A stretch of DNA of 64,000 nt from Tenebrio molitor. Taxonomy: Eukaryota; Arthropoda; Insecta; Coleoptera; Tenebrionidae. The notes under the pieces were generated by a model. It worked only from the letters and a program-made list of their open reading frames with translations. It searched no databases and had not been told where the DNA came from. Shown here piece by piece: positions 34,775 through 48,040 of the stretch. The position numbers were made by a program, and so were the translations under genes. Location of the stretch: contig NC_091053.1 of NCBI RefSeq assembly GCF_963966145.1, positions 8,618,001 through 8,682,000 on the forward strand, written 5' to 3'. The number at the start of each line of letters is the position of its first letter. The first letter of the stretch is position 1.

Positions 34775-35665
34775 TACAGTGAGCGGCAAAAGCAAAAATT
34801 AAACAAAATTTTTTTCAAAAAATCTTTGGACAGGTCAATTTTAGTTTATAAAAATACATGTTTTAGTATCAATGAAAATTCCAAACAGTCATTTGTTTTC
34901 GAGTGATGACGGCATCGATAGTTTTTTAAAATAGAAACACCCTATTTTTTTCTTGATTTTGATAACCCTTTTAATTGTCTAAACGACAGTATAAAAATTT
35001 TGTTATCCTACATAAGGAAATTTTTGAGAAAAAAAATAATAAAGTTGGAAACAATTTAATTTACAACTAACAAAAACAAGTCAAAAAATGAAGTAGGTAA
35101 ATCAAACAGTCAAATGGTACTGTCAATTTCATTCGTATGTGTTATTTGTTTTACAAAACGTTTTCGAAAATGACTCATTTAACAGAAACACAACGTATGG
35201 AAATTATAATTTTGATTGGGTGCGGAGATAAAACTAAAACAAGGGGCATTTCTTTAAAAACTTGCTTATTGTCAACAAGCTGGGGGATGGCAATTCGAAC
35301 ATTTAATTCCATAATTTTAAGTAGTCAGTAACACAGTTTTTCACCTGTTTTTGTTAGTTATAAAATTTATTTCTTCCAACTTTTAATTTTTTTTTCTCAA
35401 AAATTTGCTCATGTAAGATAACAAAATTTTTATACTGTCGTTTAGACAATCAAAAGGGCTATCAGAATCAAGAAAAAAAATAGGGGGTTGTCATTTAAAA
35501 AAAATTCGATGACGTCATCACTCGAAAATAAATGACTGCTTGGAATTTTGTTTCATACTAAAACATGCATTTTTATAAACTAAACTTGACCCGTCCAAAG
35601 ATTTTTTTGAAAAAATTTTGTTTAATTTTTAATGAATTTATTCCATACTTTTGCCGCTCACTGTA
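34775..35665. mobile_element. Element J: 891 bp Tc1/mariner-like element with a transposase remnant
   Basis: The ends read TACAGTGAGCGGCAAAAG and its mirror CTTTTGCCGCTCACTGTA, flanked by TA. The arms match for about 130 bp (TTAAACAAAATTTTTTTCAA and so on). Inside, at about 35170, is a short frame starting MTHLTETQRMEIIILIGCGD. It resembles the N-terminal helix-turn-helix of Tc1/mariner-type transposases and then degenerates. It is an internally deleted, non-autonomous element. Confidence 0.8.
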
Positions 35666-37380
35666 TATTAGGAACATACATTTGATGTTCTGATGTTTTT
35701 GCTTCAGGTTCTCCAGTCACGATGGTATTAGAGGTGTTGGATTCTCTCATGGGCTGTGACCTTGGAAATATCTGCGTGAAGGTGGAGCAATAAACCACTG
35801 AAAAATCTGTAAATGAAAACTGAAAACATACAAAGATTCGTTTTGTATGCTGCTAGTCTTTACAACTGTTAAATTTGCTTATCAAATCACTTAAATATCT
35901 AGCTGTTGCCTTAAAACTTAGTTGAAAATTCCAATTTGGTCTTGCTGCTGCTGCCGTCAATCATTTCATTTCCAAAGATACAGATGTGAATGTAGAAGTA
36001 GGTTTTTCAAAATTGGTAAGACAGCAAAAACGGCAATAAAATAAATGTGCTAGTAGAAGATGCAGATTCAGCAGAGCATTATCGTAGAGAAAATTGTTCA
36101 TTTGCAGATTGATATCATCTAAGACACACTCGTATTCTAGGTGTGATAATTTCACCAACAAGATTCAACTCATTCTTTCGAACTTGAATACAACAAAATT
36201 ATACTGTAGGTATTCTTGAACACACAAAGAAATTAATGTCAATATTTTGTAGTAAAGGATTCACTGAAACTTTGCCTCGTTTTATAATGGTGTGACTGTT
36301 ATCGACTTATAATTCGACTGTATTGACTTGTTTTCGCATTTATTTAATATTTTCAAAATTTGTGCTTCCACCCAAAAATCCCGAGTACGCTTACTGTTTT
36401 ATCCATACATGAATTTGGGTTGTCACATCGAATTATGACGTATTAGTGTGTAATTGTAACAATTCGTTGAATAAAAGTCGTCATTTATTCGACTTTTTCG
36501 TTGTATACCACGCAACAAAAGAATAATCACAATTATTTCCAGCAATTGCAACACAAAACCCAATCTCCAACTGACCATTATGTGCATATGTTATTTTACG
36601 ATTTTTCTGTGGGTCCATTGAAAATTGTGCCCGTTTGCATCGGCCCCCATCTTGTAGCTACCATATTTGTGATCCCTCTTAGGAAAATGATTCGGCCATC
36701 ACGTCATTTATGTAAATATGTGAATTTTTTCTTTGGTCATGAAGGGTATATACGTGGAAGGGTCATTCCCTATGGACGTTGGGGTAAACGTATCCCCCTT
36801 GCAAAATAATGGAATCGCCAGCCAATCAAGTGGCGGATGGTCGTGAGGGTCAACTAAATCGATAGATTTACCAAAAAAGCAAGATAAAATTAAGCAAAAT
36901 AAATCCTTGTATGACACGTATCCCGCCGCCACTGTCTTGCTCCAACTCAATAACATCGTCCTCTAAACTAACAACTTGGAGCCTGCTGTATTTTTTAAAT
37001 CCTTCGCACCGTTTCGCACTCACGATTATCGCATTATCAGGTAATACCAAACACGGCGGAGCACTTTTTCCTAATTTGGTTTATTGTATACGAGAGGATT
37101 TAAGGTGGCATTTCACGGTTGAAACTCGCAATTCGACTAAATTATTCAATCCAGTAAGGAGATTACCCGAGAGGTTGTATTTTTCATTCGGCAACGATTT
37201 TCGAAAAGTGCGCTCTTCCCACCTAATTATCGGTTCCCACGCACTCTTCGAAAATATTTACAAAAATACCACCGACTGTTTGCTGCCTCTATTCAAATAG
37301 ACTGACCCGAACCTGACGCAACTTCCCACGACCGTCCATTATACAAAAATTCGCAAAAACATCGCACGGTTCGCAGGGGC
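35666..37380. other. Intergenic, AT-rich then GC-balanced
   Basis: No gene. 35.7-36.5 kb is AT-rich. From 36.5 kb it becomes GC-balanced and leads into the motif cluster at 37.4 kb. Two AAGGGT hexamers lie 16 bp apart at 36742 and 36758. Open frames at 36501-36809 and 36911-37300 have no recognisable domain. Confidence 0.35.
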
Positions 37381-37600
37381 TTGTTTACAAGGGGTTAACG
37401 ACCAATGAATAGAGAGTGAAAGGGTTGTACGGCATTCGTAACGGAAGGGTTGATTGCACCAATGGGTGCTAGCAGGTAGACGTACACTTTCCGTTTCGAT
37501 GTTATGCGGATAGGGTTGTGCACAAGTGAAAGGGTAATTGTTGCCGGCGAGGGATCAAATAAAAGGGTTAGCGGACGTTGACCGACCAATAAAAAAGGGT
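37381..37600 (+). promoter_or_regulatory. Tight same-strand AAGGGT array, candidate enhancer core
   Basis: Five exact AAGGGT hexamers, all on the plus strand, start at 37420, 37445, 37530, 37563 and 37595 (181 bp). Near-matches lie at 37389 (AAGGGGTTAACG) and 37511 (TAGGGTTG). Most continue as GGGTT, approaching the Drosophila Krueppel site AANGGGTTAA. CAGGTAG occurs at 37473-37479 and, reversed, at 37788-37794. There are no coding or transposon signals. Its link to Kr, 20 kb away, is inferred. Confidence 0.5.
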
Positions 37601-40600
37601 TGAGGGGTGTGACTGAATTAATTAAATCGAGGGTACTTACTCGACGACATGGCCGACTAATCGATGCCATCGACGGCCGATTCTGAATTAATTATCAAAT
37701 ATCGTCTGCCATAACTCACTACTTCTTCTGTGGACACTTCACTATTTACGTTAACGAAAGTGCAACCAACATTGACGAATGAGCGTTCTACCTGACGCTA
37801 GAAAAAATTCAGCATACGCTTTGATATATTAGTACCAAAAAAGTTTGGAAGTTACTTCATCTACTCTACTCGACCAACACCGGCAGCAAGATTAGCCTTT
37901 TATCAAGATGAAGTTTTTTTGGAGCTGACAACCATACTCTTTAAATATGTTTAGCAGTAAATACAGGACGGCAGGTAAATTTTTCGTGGTTGCTAAAAGT
38001 TTATCTGAAGTTGAGGTAAGTAGAACATGAAACCGAATCATAAACCATCAGGACCTTGAAATTTCTTTCTTAACACTTAGGAGTTCTCTGTATTTAGTTT
38101 TGCTGCTTTGGTGAATCAGTGATGAACACATCGATGACATTCAATAAATTTTTGATCATTTTTTCAAAATATTCTACTACTTTTTCCTGCGAATTAATTC
38201 TCTAGAAAGAAAATTTTGTAATCAAGTACAGTGATAGTTATTTACAGAAGGCAAAGCTTTCGTTCACGCGAACTGCGTATTCAAGTGAACGAAAGCGCCC
38301 TTACTCTCGAGTGCTGTATTTGATTTTGTTCGATACCTCCTTAGAAAATGAGTCTGTAATTTTGTATTCACAATTTTAAATAGAAATAAATCACGTTCTT
38401 GAACGGATCTGTTGCTATGGAAAAAATAAAATACAAAATAAGCAAAGTTCTGTAAGTGGTTGTGTGCACCTTGTGGAAATTGTAGAAATGAATGATGAAG
38501 AGTCATATGTCTGCAAGAGGCATGTGCCGCCAGGTACCAAGTGTTGCCAGAAAGAATTGGAAAAATTTACGAGTGAATGAACAGCAGTGAGTGAAAAACA
38601 GTGAGTGAAAAATGGTGAGCGAAAGTGAAGTGAATGAAAGAGAAACCTTCACCCACTGGTATACTGGTATAAATATAGATACAGACTCACTTTCTAGGGA
38701 GGTATCAAACAAAAGTAATTCTTTTATTCAAAATCATTTTGACCGTTCAGATTTTTTTTTAATTTACTTTACTATACCTACTTCATTTTTGAAACGAAAA
38801 TTACTTACAAATGTCTTGTAAAAATGTAAAAAACAGATCAAAGTTTTGTTAAATATTTAGGCGCTGTTTCTCTCAACGTCAATAAATAGCTACAGAAAAA
38901 AAAAAGATAATTCAAGTTTTCCAAAAAATTATAAAACTTTTAGAATGTTTGATTTGAGGGAATTCAGTTGGTGGTTTGAAGTAAATAATTGTAAACGAAG
39001 AATGATTTGTGTTTTTCTATTCTGCAGAAGTAATTATTTGTGGTTGTGGTTATGTCAGACGTCTTAATAAAAAAATAACAAAATGAATATTTAAAACCAA
39101 GGCGTTAGGTTATTAGTGTGTAACCGCAGAGGTAGCAACGGTTCCTTGTCAATAGAAACAGAAATTGGCCAATTAAGAAATCTAAATGGTGCATATGTTT
39201 GTAGAATGTGTATAACTAGTCGAGTTGTATTTTTTGACTTAAATTAAGTAATGTTAAATTTTTATTTTGACATTTTTGGACCTCCTGTACACTCCAATAA
39301 ACCAAACAACAATAGGACGATAAAATCTGGGAAAGGAGCTTTTTCGGTTGCATTCTCCACAATGCCGTCCCCCGAAACCTAACGAATCAATTACAGAAAA
39401 TCGTGAAAAGGGTGGCGGCGGCGTCGATTCGACATTACCGACAGAAAAGGATAAAATCCACCCCAACCCCACATTAAAACAATGTACATTTACTGTAGCG
39501 CTCCATCGCCATGCTGCAATTTCGTCCTTATTCCCTTTTCCACACAGATTCCACCCGACATAGAGATATTAAAAGCGAAACCCTTCACGTGGCAGCGTCG
39601 ACTCCACAACCCGATGATGTCTGAAAGGGGACGCAGCGCCCCGATTTTTCCCTAAATTCCACAAAAATGAGGGGTGTGGACCCGGAAAGGGAAGTTGTGT
39701 ACAGTCTGATCTAATGTTATGTCATCATCTTTCGGACATCGGTGATGTGAGGATGAGGTTTCGAGTTTCGCGGATGTTTAAAGACACAACATCGACCATC
39801 AGAGTCGGATTACTGAACGATCGGTCAGCGAAAATTAATTCTGCACGCCGGAAACGGCGCAACACGGAAGTCTTTTGTGACGGGGAGAATCACGAGAGCC
39901 TCTTGTAAAAAATGAAGAGCAAAAAATATTATTTGTAAAACGGTCAACGCACCCACGAAAATCATTCCATACTGCATCGGCATCTTTGTACCTTTTTTGC
40001 ACAATGGTCGAATTTCACGCAGCCCTAATCTTGCCGGCGCTAAGGGTGGGTATCGCGCGGCACCACTGAAAGTGAAAAATGATTCTTGTTTAATTCTAGA
40101 AAATCAACCAACCAAAATTAAAAGGCAGTGTGGAGGGCGACCGTCGCTTTAGAAAGAAATTCCTCAAACCGTGCAAATATATGTTGGGATACACGAAGTT
40201 CTACCGGGTTGAAAGACCTCCAGGTAGATGATTACCACTAAAAAATACTTCTGTTTCAGGCAAATACCTCGGATGGGAGACTTGGTTTTTTGCCGTGAAA
40301 TTATTAAGGGGCATTGTCCTTCTGACCACCGCATTATCTTCTGGGACCAGTCGAAGGGCGGTTTTCGAACCAATTTTCACGGTGCCCTTTCATTCGGTTT
40401 CCAATTTATTCATTCTCAAACGAAATTGGATAATTTATATTATTGGTTAATGGTGCTCCAAATTTCAGTTTCAGTTTCTTTTTTTAACTATCGGAAGTTT
40501 CCATTTAAGCCGACAAGAAATTAAAGGTGACTCATCTTCCTTCAGATCTTCAAGCTTCAAGCTTCAAGCTACTCAAAACATTTGTAAAAATGTATTTTCA

Positions 40601-40863
40601 AGAAGTTCTAGAGAACAAGAAACAAAAATGTAATTATTTTGAAAATTCAATAAAAAATGAAATTTTAAACTTTATTTTTATTTCTCTTTTTGTATTATTT
40701 CTTTATCTTCACGTTCATATTTTCAAATTTTTTTTTTTGGTTTTTGCAATTGCAATTGCTTAATTACTGTTTTGTCGAACTTAGCCTATCAAAACTTCGG
40801 CATTATTTTACTACATTTTATGTTGTCTTTTTTGTTATATCTCTTTTGATACATTATCACATA
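37601..40863. other. Intergenic stretch with a GC-balanced block at 39.3-40.5 kb
   Basis: No gene. The stretch is AT-rich to 39.25 kb, with an imperfect GTGA-rich run at 38575-38640. 39.3-40.5 kb is GC-balanced with CpG, AAGGGT-type sites (39404, 39578, 40045) and one CAGGTAG (40221). A triplicated CTTCAAG unit occurs at about 40551-40572, then the sequence is AT-rich again. Confidence 0.35.
38256..38296. repeat. Short perfect hairpin
   Basis: GCTTTCGTTCAC at 38256-38267 and GTGAACGAAAGC at 38285-38296 form a 12 bp perfect stem with a 17 nt loop. It is isolated in AT-rich non-coding DNA. Confidence 0.6.
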
Positions 40864-41115
40864 TACCGAGTGACTTTTAATGATTGAGACAAAGTTAGTG
40901 AATCAGAATAATTGGTACGCCTAGTTATTTGTCAAAGAAATGTCAGTCGATTCGCTTTTTAGGTTAAGATTTTAGAAATAAATTATGACAATTTGATTTA
41001 TTTTGACTTTTGAACTGTCATATTTGAATTTGAGAGTCAAGTGTACCAATATAAAATCGTAAATGTGTTGTCAACCGAACAAAACATAATTTCAATCATT
41101 AATAGTCACCCGGTA
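40864..41115. mobile_element. Element K: 252 bp GGGTGACT-family miniature element
   Basis: TACCGAGTGACTTTTAATGA at the left and TACCGGGTGACTATTAATGA (mirrored) at the right, both followed by TTGA, with TA borders. It is non-coding and of the same family as the unit nested in element H. Confidence 0.8.
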
Positions 41116-44100
41116 TTTGTCAACTGCCGGTAATACAAAAAATAAACTAAATCATATAAAATGGTGTTATTAACAATCTTACAAATCTACGTGCGAATCA
41201 ATCCACGCACTGACTTTTGTTTTTCGTTATCAAATTTAGTTGATCATAATCTATTGTGTTATTATTGTGTGACATTCCTCTGTCTCTCTGTGACACATCT
41301 ATTTTTCATTTCAGTGACAAAGTACATATTTTCTAGGTATTTTGCGTGATTACTTATGGAGTAACTTCTTTTCTAAATAAGATAAGATAAGACAAGAAAT
41401 ATTTGCGTATTTTTAATCCTCCAAAAATTACTGTAGATAGATTAGAGTAATTTTTTGCCACTTTGGTTCAGTTGTGCAGAAGCTCCTGGGTGTTGATGGA
41501 TCTTGTACATAATACAAGGGCACCGCCACTGAAATGTCATTCATTTATCCACCCAAGCGCGAAAAATCCCGTCACGTGCTCAGATGGGCATCTGCTTATG
41601 ACCTTATTTTTTTAGCATCGGAACAAACACGAACGTGCCTTTAAAAATCGGGTCCCCGGCCAAAGTCCTTTTACCGAAAAAATTATTCAGGTTAACGTAT
41701 AAGAAATCTGTTACACACAAAGATCGCATCTAGATTATTATATTCAGAAAGATCGGGGAGTGATCGGAAAACGGTCAATGTTGTTTTTATGATGGTCCTT
41801 TGTCCGGAAGGTCCGCTACCTTTGTCCACTTTGAGGCTTACGATCGGTTTCTTTTATTAGAGCAAGGACGATATTTCCCTATTTCGCAGTTGTTTGTGCT
41901 GGTCATAAGGATAAAACTCCGATTCCTTTTACATTTTTTTCGTTATGTGTCTGATCAGATAATGTGCACACAAAGTGGGTATTTGCTTGCGAAATTTTAT
42001 ACCGATTCGGACCTAAACACTTCAATATTTAGAACAACGCGATTCCTCGGATGAATTCGATTGGAAATCGTTTCTTTCAAAATTTGAAGTTATTATTATT
42101 ATTGCGGACAAAATCGCCCAAATTCGACCATCAGAAATGAAAAAATCAAATGCCGCAATATCCATGAATAAAAATAAACTGTTAATATACACCATTAGAA
42201 AAATTGTTGTTTTTTAATAACCCTTATGCGATATTTTATTTTACAGTTTGGGGAACTTTATTTTACACTTTACCACACTTGCACTTTTTCCCGCTAAAAG
42301 AACCCAGTTCAACAATTTTTTAATTTTAACTGATTAGGCAATGACATTAGAAAATTAATGTTACCCGTTTCACATTCAGAAACTCGCTCCACTCGTGTGT
42401 ACAGACTTTCTACTTAAAAAAGTACTGTTTTGTACACGTGTTGGTTAAATAACTATTATCTACTGGAGGATAAAAAAAATTAAGTGAATACAAGAGCGTC
42501 CATAACTTGACCGGTTTAGCTCAAATAATTTTTTGCTTTGCACAATATTAACTTAATTTCGTTTTCAACACCAAACACCATTTTTCATCTTTTAAAATCT
42601 TACAAGTCACTCTTTTAATTTAATAAACCGATCTTATCGGTCAGCAGTGTTTTTTCGTGACTTTTCCTTTCTTTCTTCTTAAAACTGACGGCATGGATAT
42701 GGATTTTTTTAACTGTAACTGTGTAAGTTATTTATTTATAACACAAATTTTGTGACTGCTAAATTCTGATTAAATTTAATAAGAATTTAGTATAGTTAAG
42801 AGTTGTTAACTGGAGTTATTTAATTAATTGGTGCGTCCAATCAATACAAAATGCGGCCTGAATGTCTCAATGGGTTCCATTAAAACTTGTGACATAATAT
42901 TCCCCCGACAGGCGCATATTTAATACAAAATGTGAACAATAAAATAACAGAGCCGAAGAAACAGGATAAGTTAGGAGCGCCAACTGCCGCAAACTTCCTT
43001 TTTGGAAAGATAAGACAACAACTGACATTATTATCGTGAACCGGTCCAACAATCAACAATTCACCAACACCCCCGTCTGCATATAAAAAGACTTCACAAT
43101 GGAATTTTCACCAATAATTTAAAAAGCAGTATTTAAAGGAGACAAATAAGGCGGACAAATGAAAATAATAAATAACAATCGCACACACGTATGTGCGCCA
43201 TTGTGTCGTTATACAGTGCAGTTTTGTGGAGCGCCATTGTTGCGTTTTTTATTATATTATGTCGATGACAGAAGGGAGTGAGTCGGCAATGCAGTTTCAA
43301 GTGGGGGGAGGGTACCCTGTATATACATACAGCGACCACAATTGTTTCTGCGAAGCGTCGATTAGTGGTAAGTCGGAGGAAAAATAAAAAATTGCGAATG
43401 TTTTTCGGAGGCTATTCCAGGTAGATGAGATATTGACAGCTGGCCAGTGGTCGGTGACAGCTTTGGATTTCTCCACCGGCAGACACACACACACGCAAAG
43501 ACCAGCCCTAAAGATATTTTTCTCAATCGAGAATGAATAAGCATCGTTGGTTTTTGATGTTTTTTCAATTCCATATCCGATTAACTTGTTTATGGATAAA
43601 ATGTCCGGTCCAAACTTTTCTCGAGATTAGATTCAATGGATTTCAATAACAAATAATGGCGGATCGAAAGAAAATAGAAAAATCGGCTTATTTGATTTTT
43701 TTCGTTGGAAACACATGTCACGTAACATGTTAAGGTACAGTCTAGGGTAAAGTCTTTGTACAGTCGATTATTCATTATACATTTCAATCAATCACTGCAG
43801 ATTCCTTTTGCCGCAGAAAACAAGAAACATAAAAAAGTAAATAAAATAAATAATAATAATAACCATAATAATTATACCAACAGACAAAACTGTCCATAAT
43901 GGAAACATAAGACAAAGTAAGACATTGTTAAAATACAAAATACTTAAAACTCACTGAACAATAATTAATAAACTAAAAGAGAGTGACAAATTATTTATAG
44001 TTATGTAAAATCTGCAATGATAAATATCGACATTATCCCCGGTTGTAATATATAATTTAAAACAATTTATTAAAGAACTATTGAATTGATGATAGGTGTT

Positions 44101-44788
44101 AGGTACTTTATAACAGAATGTGACTGAAGATCAACTGTTGACTCTGGGAATACAAATTTTTATGTGCTTAAACAAATTAGATGTTATTTCACCCGTAATT
44201 AACTTTTGTGAGAAAATTAGGTATGCTACATTTCTTCTAGCACTGAGTAGATCTTCACTGATTATATTGATCTATGTGCCTTGTAAGATAGGTACGAAAC
44301 ATCATATTTACAAAATGTATGTAATTAATTTTCAAGAAATGAAACAGATTTGTCGATATGGTGTCCAAACCATACCACAATATTTGAATTTACATCTTAC
44401 TGAGCTGTAAAATAGTAACTTTGTACAAAAAATGTTGGTAAAATCGAAAGCATTTCTTATCATAAAACCTAAAGTTTTCATAGCACTGTTTGTAACATGT
44501 TCTGTAATAAAACAGAGTGCATGGTTTGTAATAACACGAAGATCTAAGAAGAAGCTCTTATTTTTTCGGCCTCCGTCTAAAAATTACTGATTTTCCATTC
44601 GTCTAAAGCGTCTTGAAAATGGCATTTGCATGTCTTGGTAAGAAAATCGACTCTCGAATTTTTAATGAAAGATTGATTTTAGGTTGGCGGCACAAAGTGT
44701 CAATGTCATGTGGAATTTTTGTACAATTTTTTCAGTGTGAAATATCGACGTTGGGCAAATTTGTATCCTTTGTCACAAGCTGTACATT
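41116..44788. other. Intergenic, alternating composition
   Basis: No gene is supported. GC-balanced parts are at 41.5-42.1 kb and 42.8-43.6 kb (one CAGGTAG at 43418, a CACACACAC run at about 43485). The remainder is AT-rich, with ATT/AAT runs near 42089 and 43850. No tRNA-like or transposon ends were recognised. Confidence 0.35.
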
Positions 44789-44933
44789 GTGTATAGCAGA
44801 AGTCGAATCAGTAGAGGCCGAGGGGGTTATCAGACTTACGGGCGGGCAGCCACCAGGTCGACAATCCTCATGGACAACTGGCGACGGGTTAGGAATAACA
44901 CAGAAGACGACGACGGTTTTGAATGTTTGAGGA
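44789..44933 (+). pseudogene. Possible captured coding fragment, Arg/Gly-rich
   Basis: One frame reads SRSRISRGRGGYQTYGR, then LMDNWRRVRNNTEDDDGFE, before losing coding character. The RGRGG run followed by a polar, acidic segment looks like real protein sequence rather than chance. It reminds me of RGG-rich regions such as those of GIGYF-type proteins, but I cannot assign it. No flanking exon, start codon or matching splice sites were found, so it is probably a relic or captured exon. Confidence 0.25.
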
Positions 44934-47140
44934 ATTGGCCCACTTTTGTGGTGTCACAGTCGCTTCTTGGATCATTTATGTTGCCAACTCGGTTGCCAGT
45001 GGAAGAAAAATAAATTCTCTATCCGGTAATACTTTAACAAAAATTATTATCTTTTGGTATATGACACCACCAGAAAGTGTTTTGCACGTGCTTGCACTTG
45101 TGGCGCCTCGGCCGGCGCCTCTGCTCACAAACCGTGCTCTCACTTGCAAAATGACAGTTTCTAGCCTTGTGATACAAATAACTATAATCTGTTTCAAAAT
45201 CAAAAATCCACCACCTGTTGAATTATGTTGGCAGAAAAAAAGAAATCCCTAGAATGAGTTTCATTTTTTTGGGTTGGCCCAACCTTCCGCCAAAATTTGA
45301 TCTTCAGTTTGTCACAAATATCAAATTATAAAAATGCCTCGAAAAACAAGGAATCTTTTAACCGTTAAATTAAAGCGAACGCTCATTAAGTGCTTCGAAG
45401 AATTTAAAAAACACGATGAACTACGACCAAAACGACTGTCAACAGTTTTATTTCATAACCCCACGTTTTTCTGACAATTCCAAACAGATTAAAAACAAAA
45501 GTTGACGACGTTGTCGGTTATATTTTCGAGATAGAATGCACTGTTGGTGGATTTTTGATTTTGAAACAAATTATATTACATTATTAGAACAATCAGTTCA
45601 TTTGTAATTAGACAAACAATTTTGTTGACATCAATTTTGGATTTTATCTTTGTTCTGCAACTTGCTACTCTCAGTTTAATTTTGATTTTAAAAAACAACT
45701 TAGTCATCGTCAAAGAGCTGATAAGCATTACTCAAATTCTCGACAATATTATTTAAAAACAATGGACTGAAGACAAAATCTTTTACAATTGTAAATTCAT
45801 GTTTCAAAGAAAGCAATTCCGTTGTAGATAATCATGTGGGTTCTTAAGATAAGTTTAATCAAATGATACAATAATACCAGACAATTTAATTTGTAGTCGA
45901 TAACAGACATAATATGATTCATACGATGAAAAAACAGTGATTCTGTGATATGATCAAGATTATGTGATTGTCGATCTCTGAGTCATACATGAATCCACGT
46001 TGGTTAAGAGTGATTATCTTGAAGATGTGATTAAGCACACTGCATAGCTATGACAAAGTGATAAAATTTTGAAAAATTATACATTATGATAATTGATCTA
46101 CAATTTATTGTTCCGGATATGTTAACTGAGCTTTGTTAATTATCACCAGGATGCGTAGAATTAGGTATCCATTTATTTGGAGGACGTACTATTTAAGAAC
46201 AAGATTAAAAGTTATGATTAGAGGAGATCGGGTTTATATTTAAATTAAGTAAAAGTGTATTATTCAACGAGCATATAATGTCGACAGTTGACCGAGAGGA
46301 TAAAGTTTGCGGCACGAGCGGCAAGCGTAGATGAGTGAGGATAATCCGAGTGGATAATAGCCACTACTCGCGAGTAGTATACGATACTTTTTTGTAGGAA
46401 GTACAAATTTAATTATTTTCACTCTCAGAATTAATTTATTACATACTTCTTTTTAATGAAAAATATACAGACTCACAAATTATGACATTAGTAGGTACAT
46501 AAGAATATTGCCCCTAAATCTTAGCAATAAATTGACGATTTACAATTTGGAGAGTGGTTACGGCAGTGGGTAATGATTATCATTACATAATAGTTAGCGC
46601 GTATATAATGAAAGTATTACATTTAATAAAAGTAGAAAAGTTGTTTTCCATTACTTGTGTATTGTTACACTAACCAGTGATTTGGGAAAATGTTTGGAAA
46701 AAGTCAAAATGTTACAAATTATATTAGTCCGTTTGGTGGTATATAATAATAGTATATTTCACAACAAGTTTGGAAAAGTGATGATTGAACAAGCGTGGCT
46801 GGTTCGAGACGAGCGCTCGAGCATAGTCATATGAATTTAGTCAAACCAATTTATAAACAGACCAGGTTATTTTCCAAAATTGTGTTCTGCCAAAAAATTT
46901 GAATATTCCGCTTTGGATAAGATGAAAGGTGAAGAAAACAAAGCAGAAAACACAATTTACTTGAGATAAGATATTTTAAACGCAGCTGTTTCGAATTTAA
47001 GCAATTGTGTTTTCAATGTTTACACCAATAAAAATAAATAATTTCTCTGTCAAAAATATTTTTTATCCAAAATTCGTTGCTATGCTGTAAAATACCACTT
47101 TCATAAATGATTCTGAATTTAGGAATATCGTCCATTACTA
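44934..47140. other. Intergenic stretch, AT-rich, with one perfect palindrome
   Basis: No gene. A perfect 16 bp palindrome ACTACTCGCGAGTAGT lies at 46363-46378, inside a CpG-bearing patch (46.28-46.39 kb). The remainder is AT-rich. A frame at about 45334 starting MPRKTRNLLTVKLKR is short and unassigned. Confidence 0.35.
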
Positions 47141-47843
47141 TACCGGGTGGGGCATCGTATACGCGCACGCGAAAAATCGCGACTTCTAATTAAATAAAAT
47201 TGGCGAAATTTTATATACCTGACTAATTATTGATAAGGTATATTTGAGAATTAAAAAAAAAAATTGTTAATAAATAAGGCCGTAACAGTTTTATTAGTTT
47301 TCTGAAATTAACAGTTAATTTACCTATAAAGTTTTTACACTAAATGCATCTGTATCTGCTAGCCCATCAAACCCTGGTCGCACAATTACAAATTTTGACT
47401 TGGTTAGCTAAATAATTCGCTTTTTTATTTAAACGTAAACCAGATGGGTGATTTACGGCACAATGGTATAATTTCCCAACAAAGGTATAGCCGACCGTTT
47501 TAAACCTTTTTGCCATAAAATAGCAGATCATAAATAAAAATGATTTTGAAAGTTGAAATGTAAAACTGCGTTTAATTCAAAATCTAATTGGTATTTTTTT
47601 CCGTAGATTTCGTAAATAATTATAGGAAGTGAATCTGGGTAGGTTAGTATAAAAATCAGAATTTGACTTTTTGGTTGAAATTTACATTTTAATTTTTTTT
47701 GGCTTTGTTTGTAAGTGAAAAATTATCAAAAAATTATGAAATGTACCTTACCAATAGCCAGGTAAGTCTGAAAAATTTCGACAATTTTATTTAATTAGAA
47801 GTCGCGATTTCTCGAGTGCGCGTATACGATGCCCCACCCGGTA
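47141..47843. mobile_element. Element L: 703 bp miniature element with long terminal repeats
   Basis: TACCGGGTGGGGCATCGTAT starts both ends (mirrored). The match continues for about 60 bp through ACGCGCAC, ATCGCGACTTCTAATTAAAT and AAAATTG with only two mismatches. TA borders. The interior is AT-rich and non-coding. The high arm identity suggests a fairly recent insertion. Confidence 0.85.
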
Positions 47844-48040
47844 CAAAATGTGAAAAAAAAATTGATAGTTTTATTATTACTGTAATAGGCAATTTGCAAT
47901 CTTAAATGTATGTTTGATAAAATATACTTCTAGATAAAAAATATTGTTGTTTACGTATCATGTTTTCAAAGATGTTACGATTCTCCACCGATTGTAGCAT
48001 GCTGCGAACAAGTGGCAATCTTTACAATTTATATGTCATT

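Noticed and set aside
36501..37300. Open frames of 102 and 129 codons
   Set aside because: No domain, no splice context, and overlapping frames on the opposite strand. They are consistent with chance in a GC-balanced block.
46800..46830. Possible tRNA B-box (GGTTCGAGAC)
   Set aside because: No matching A-box or cloverleaf could be formed around it. No tRNA or rRNA gene was found in the window.
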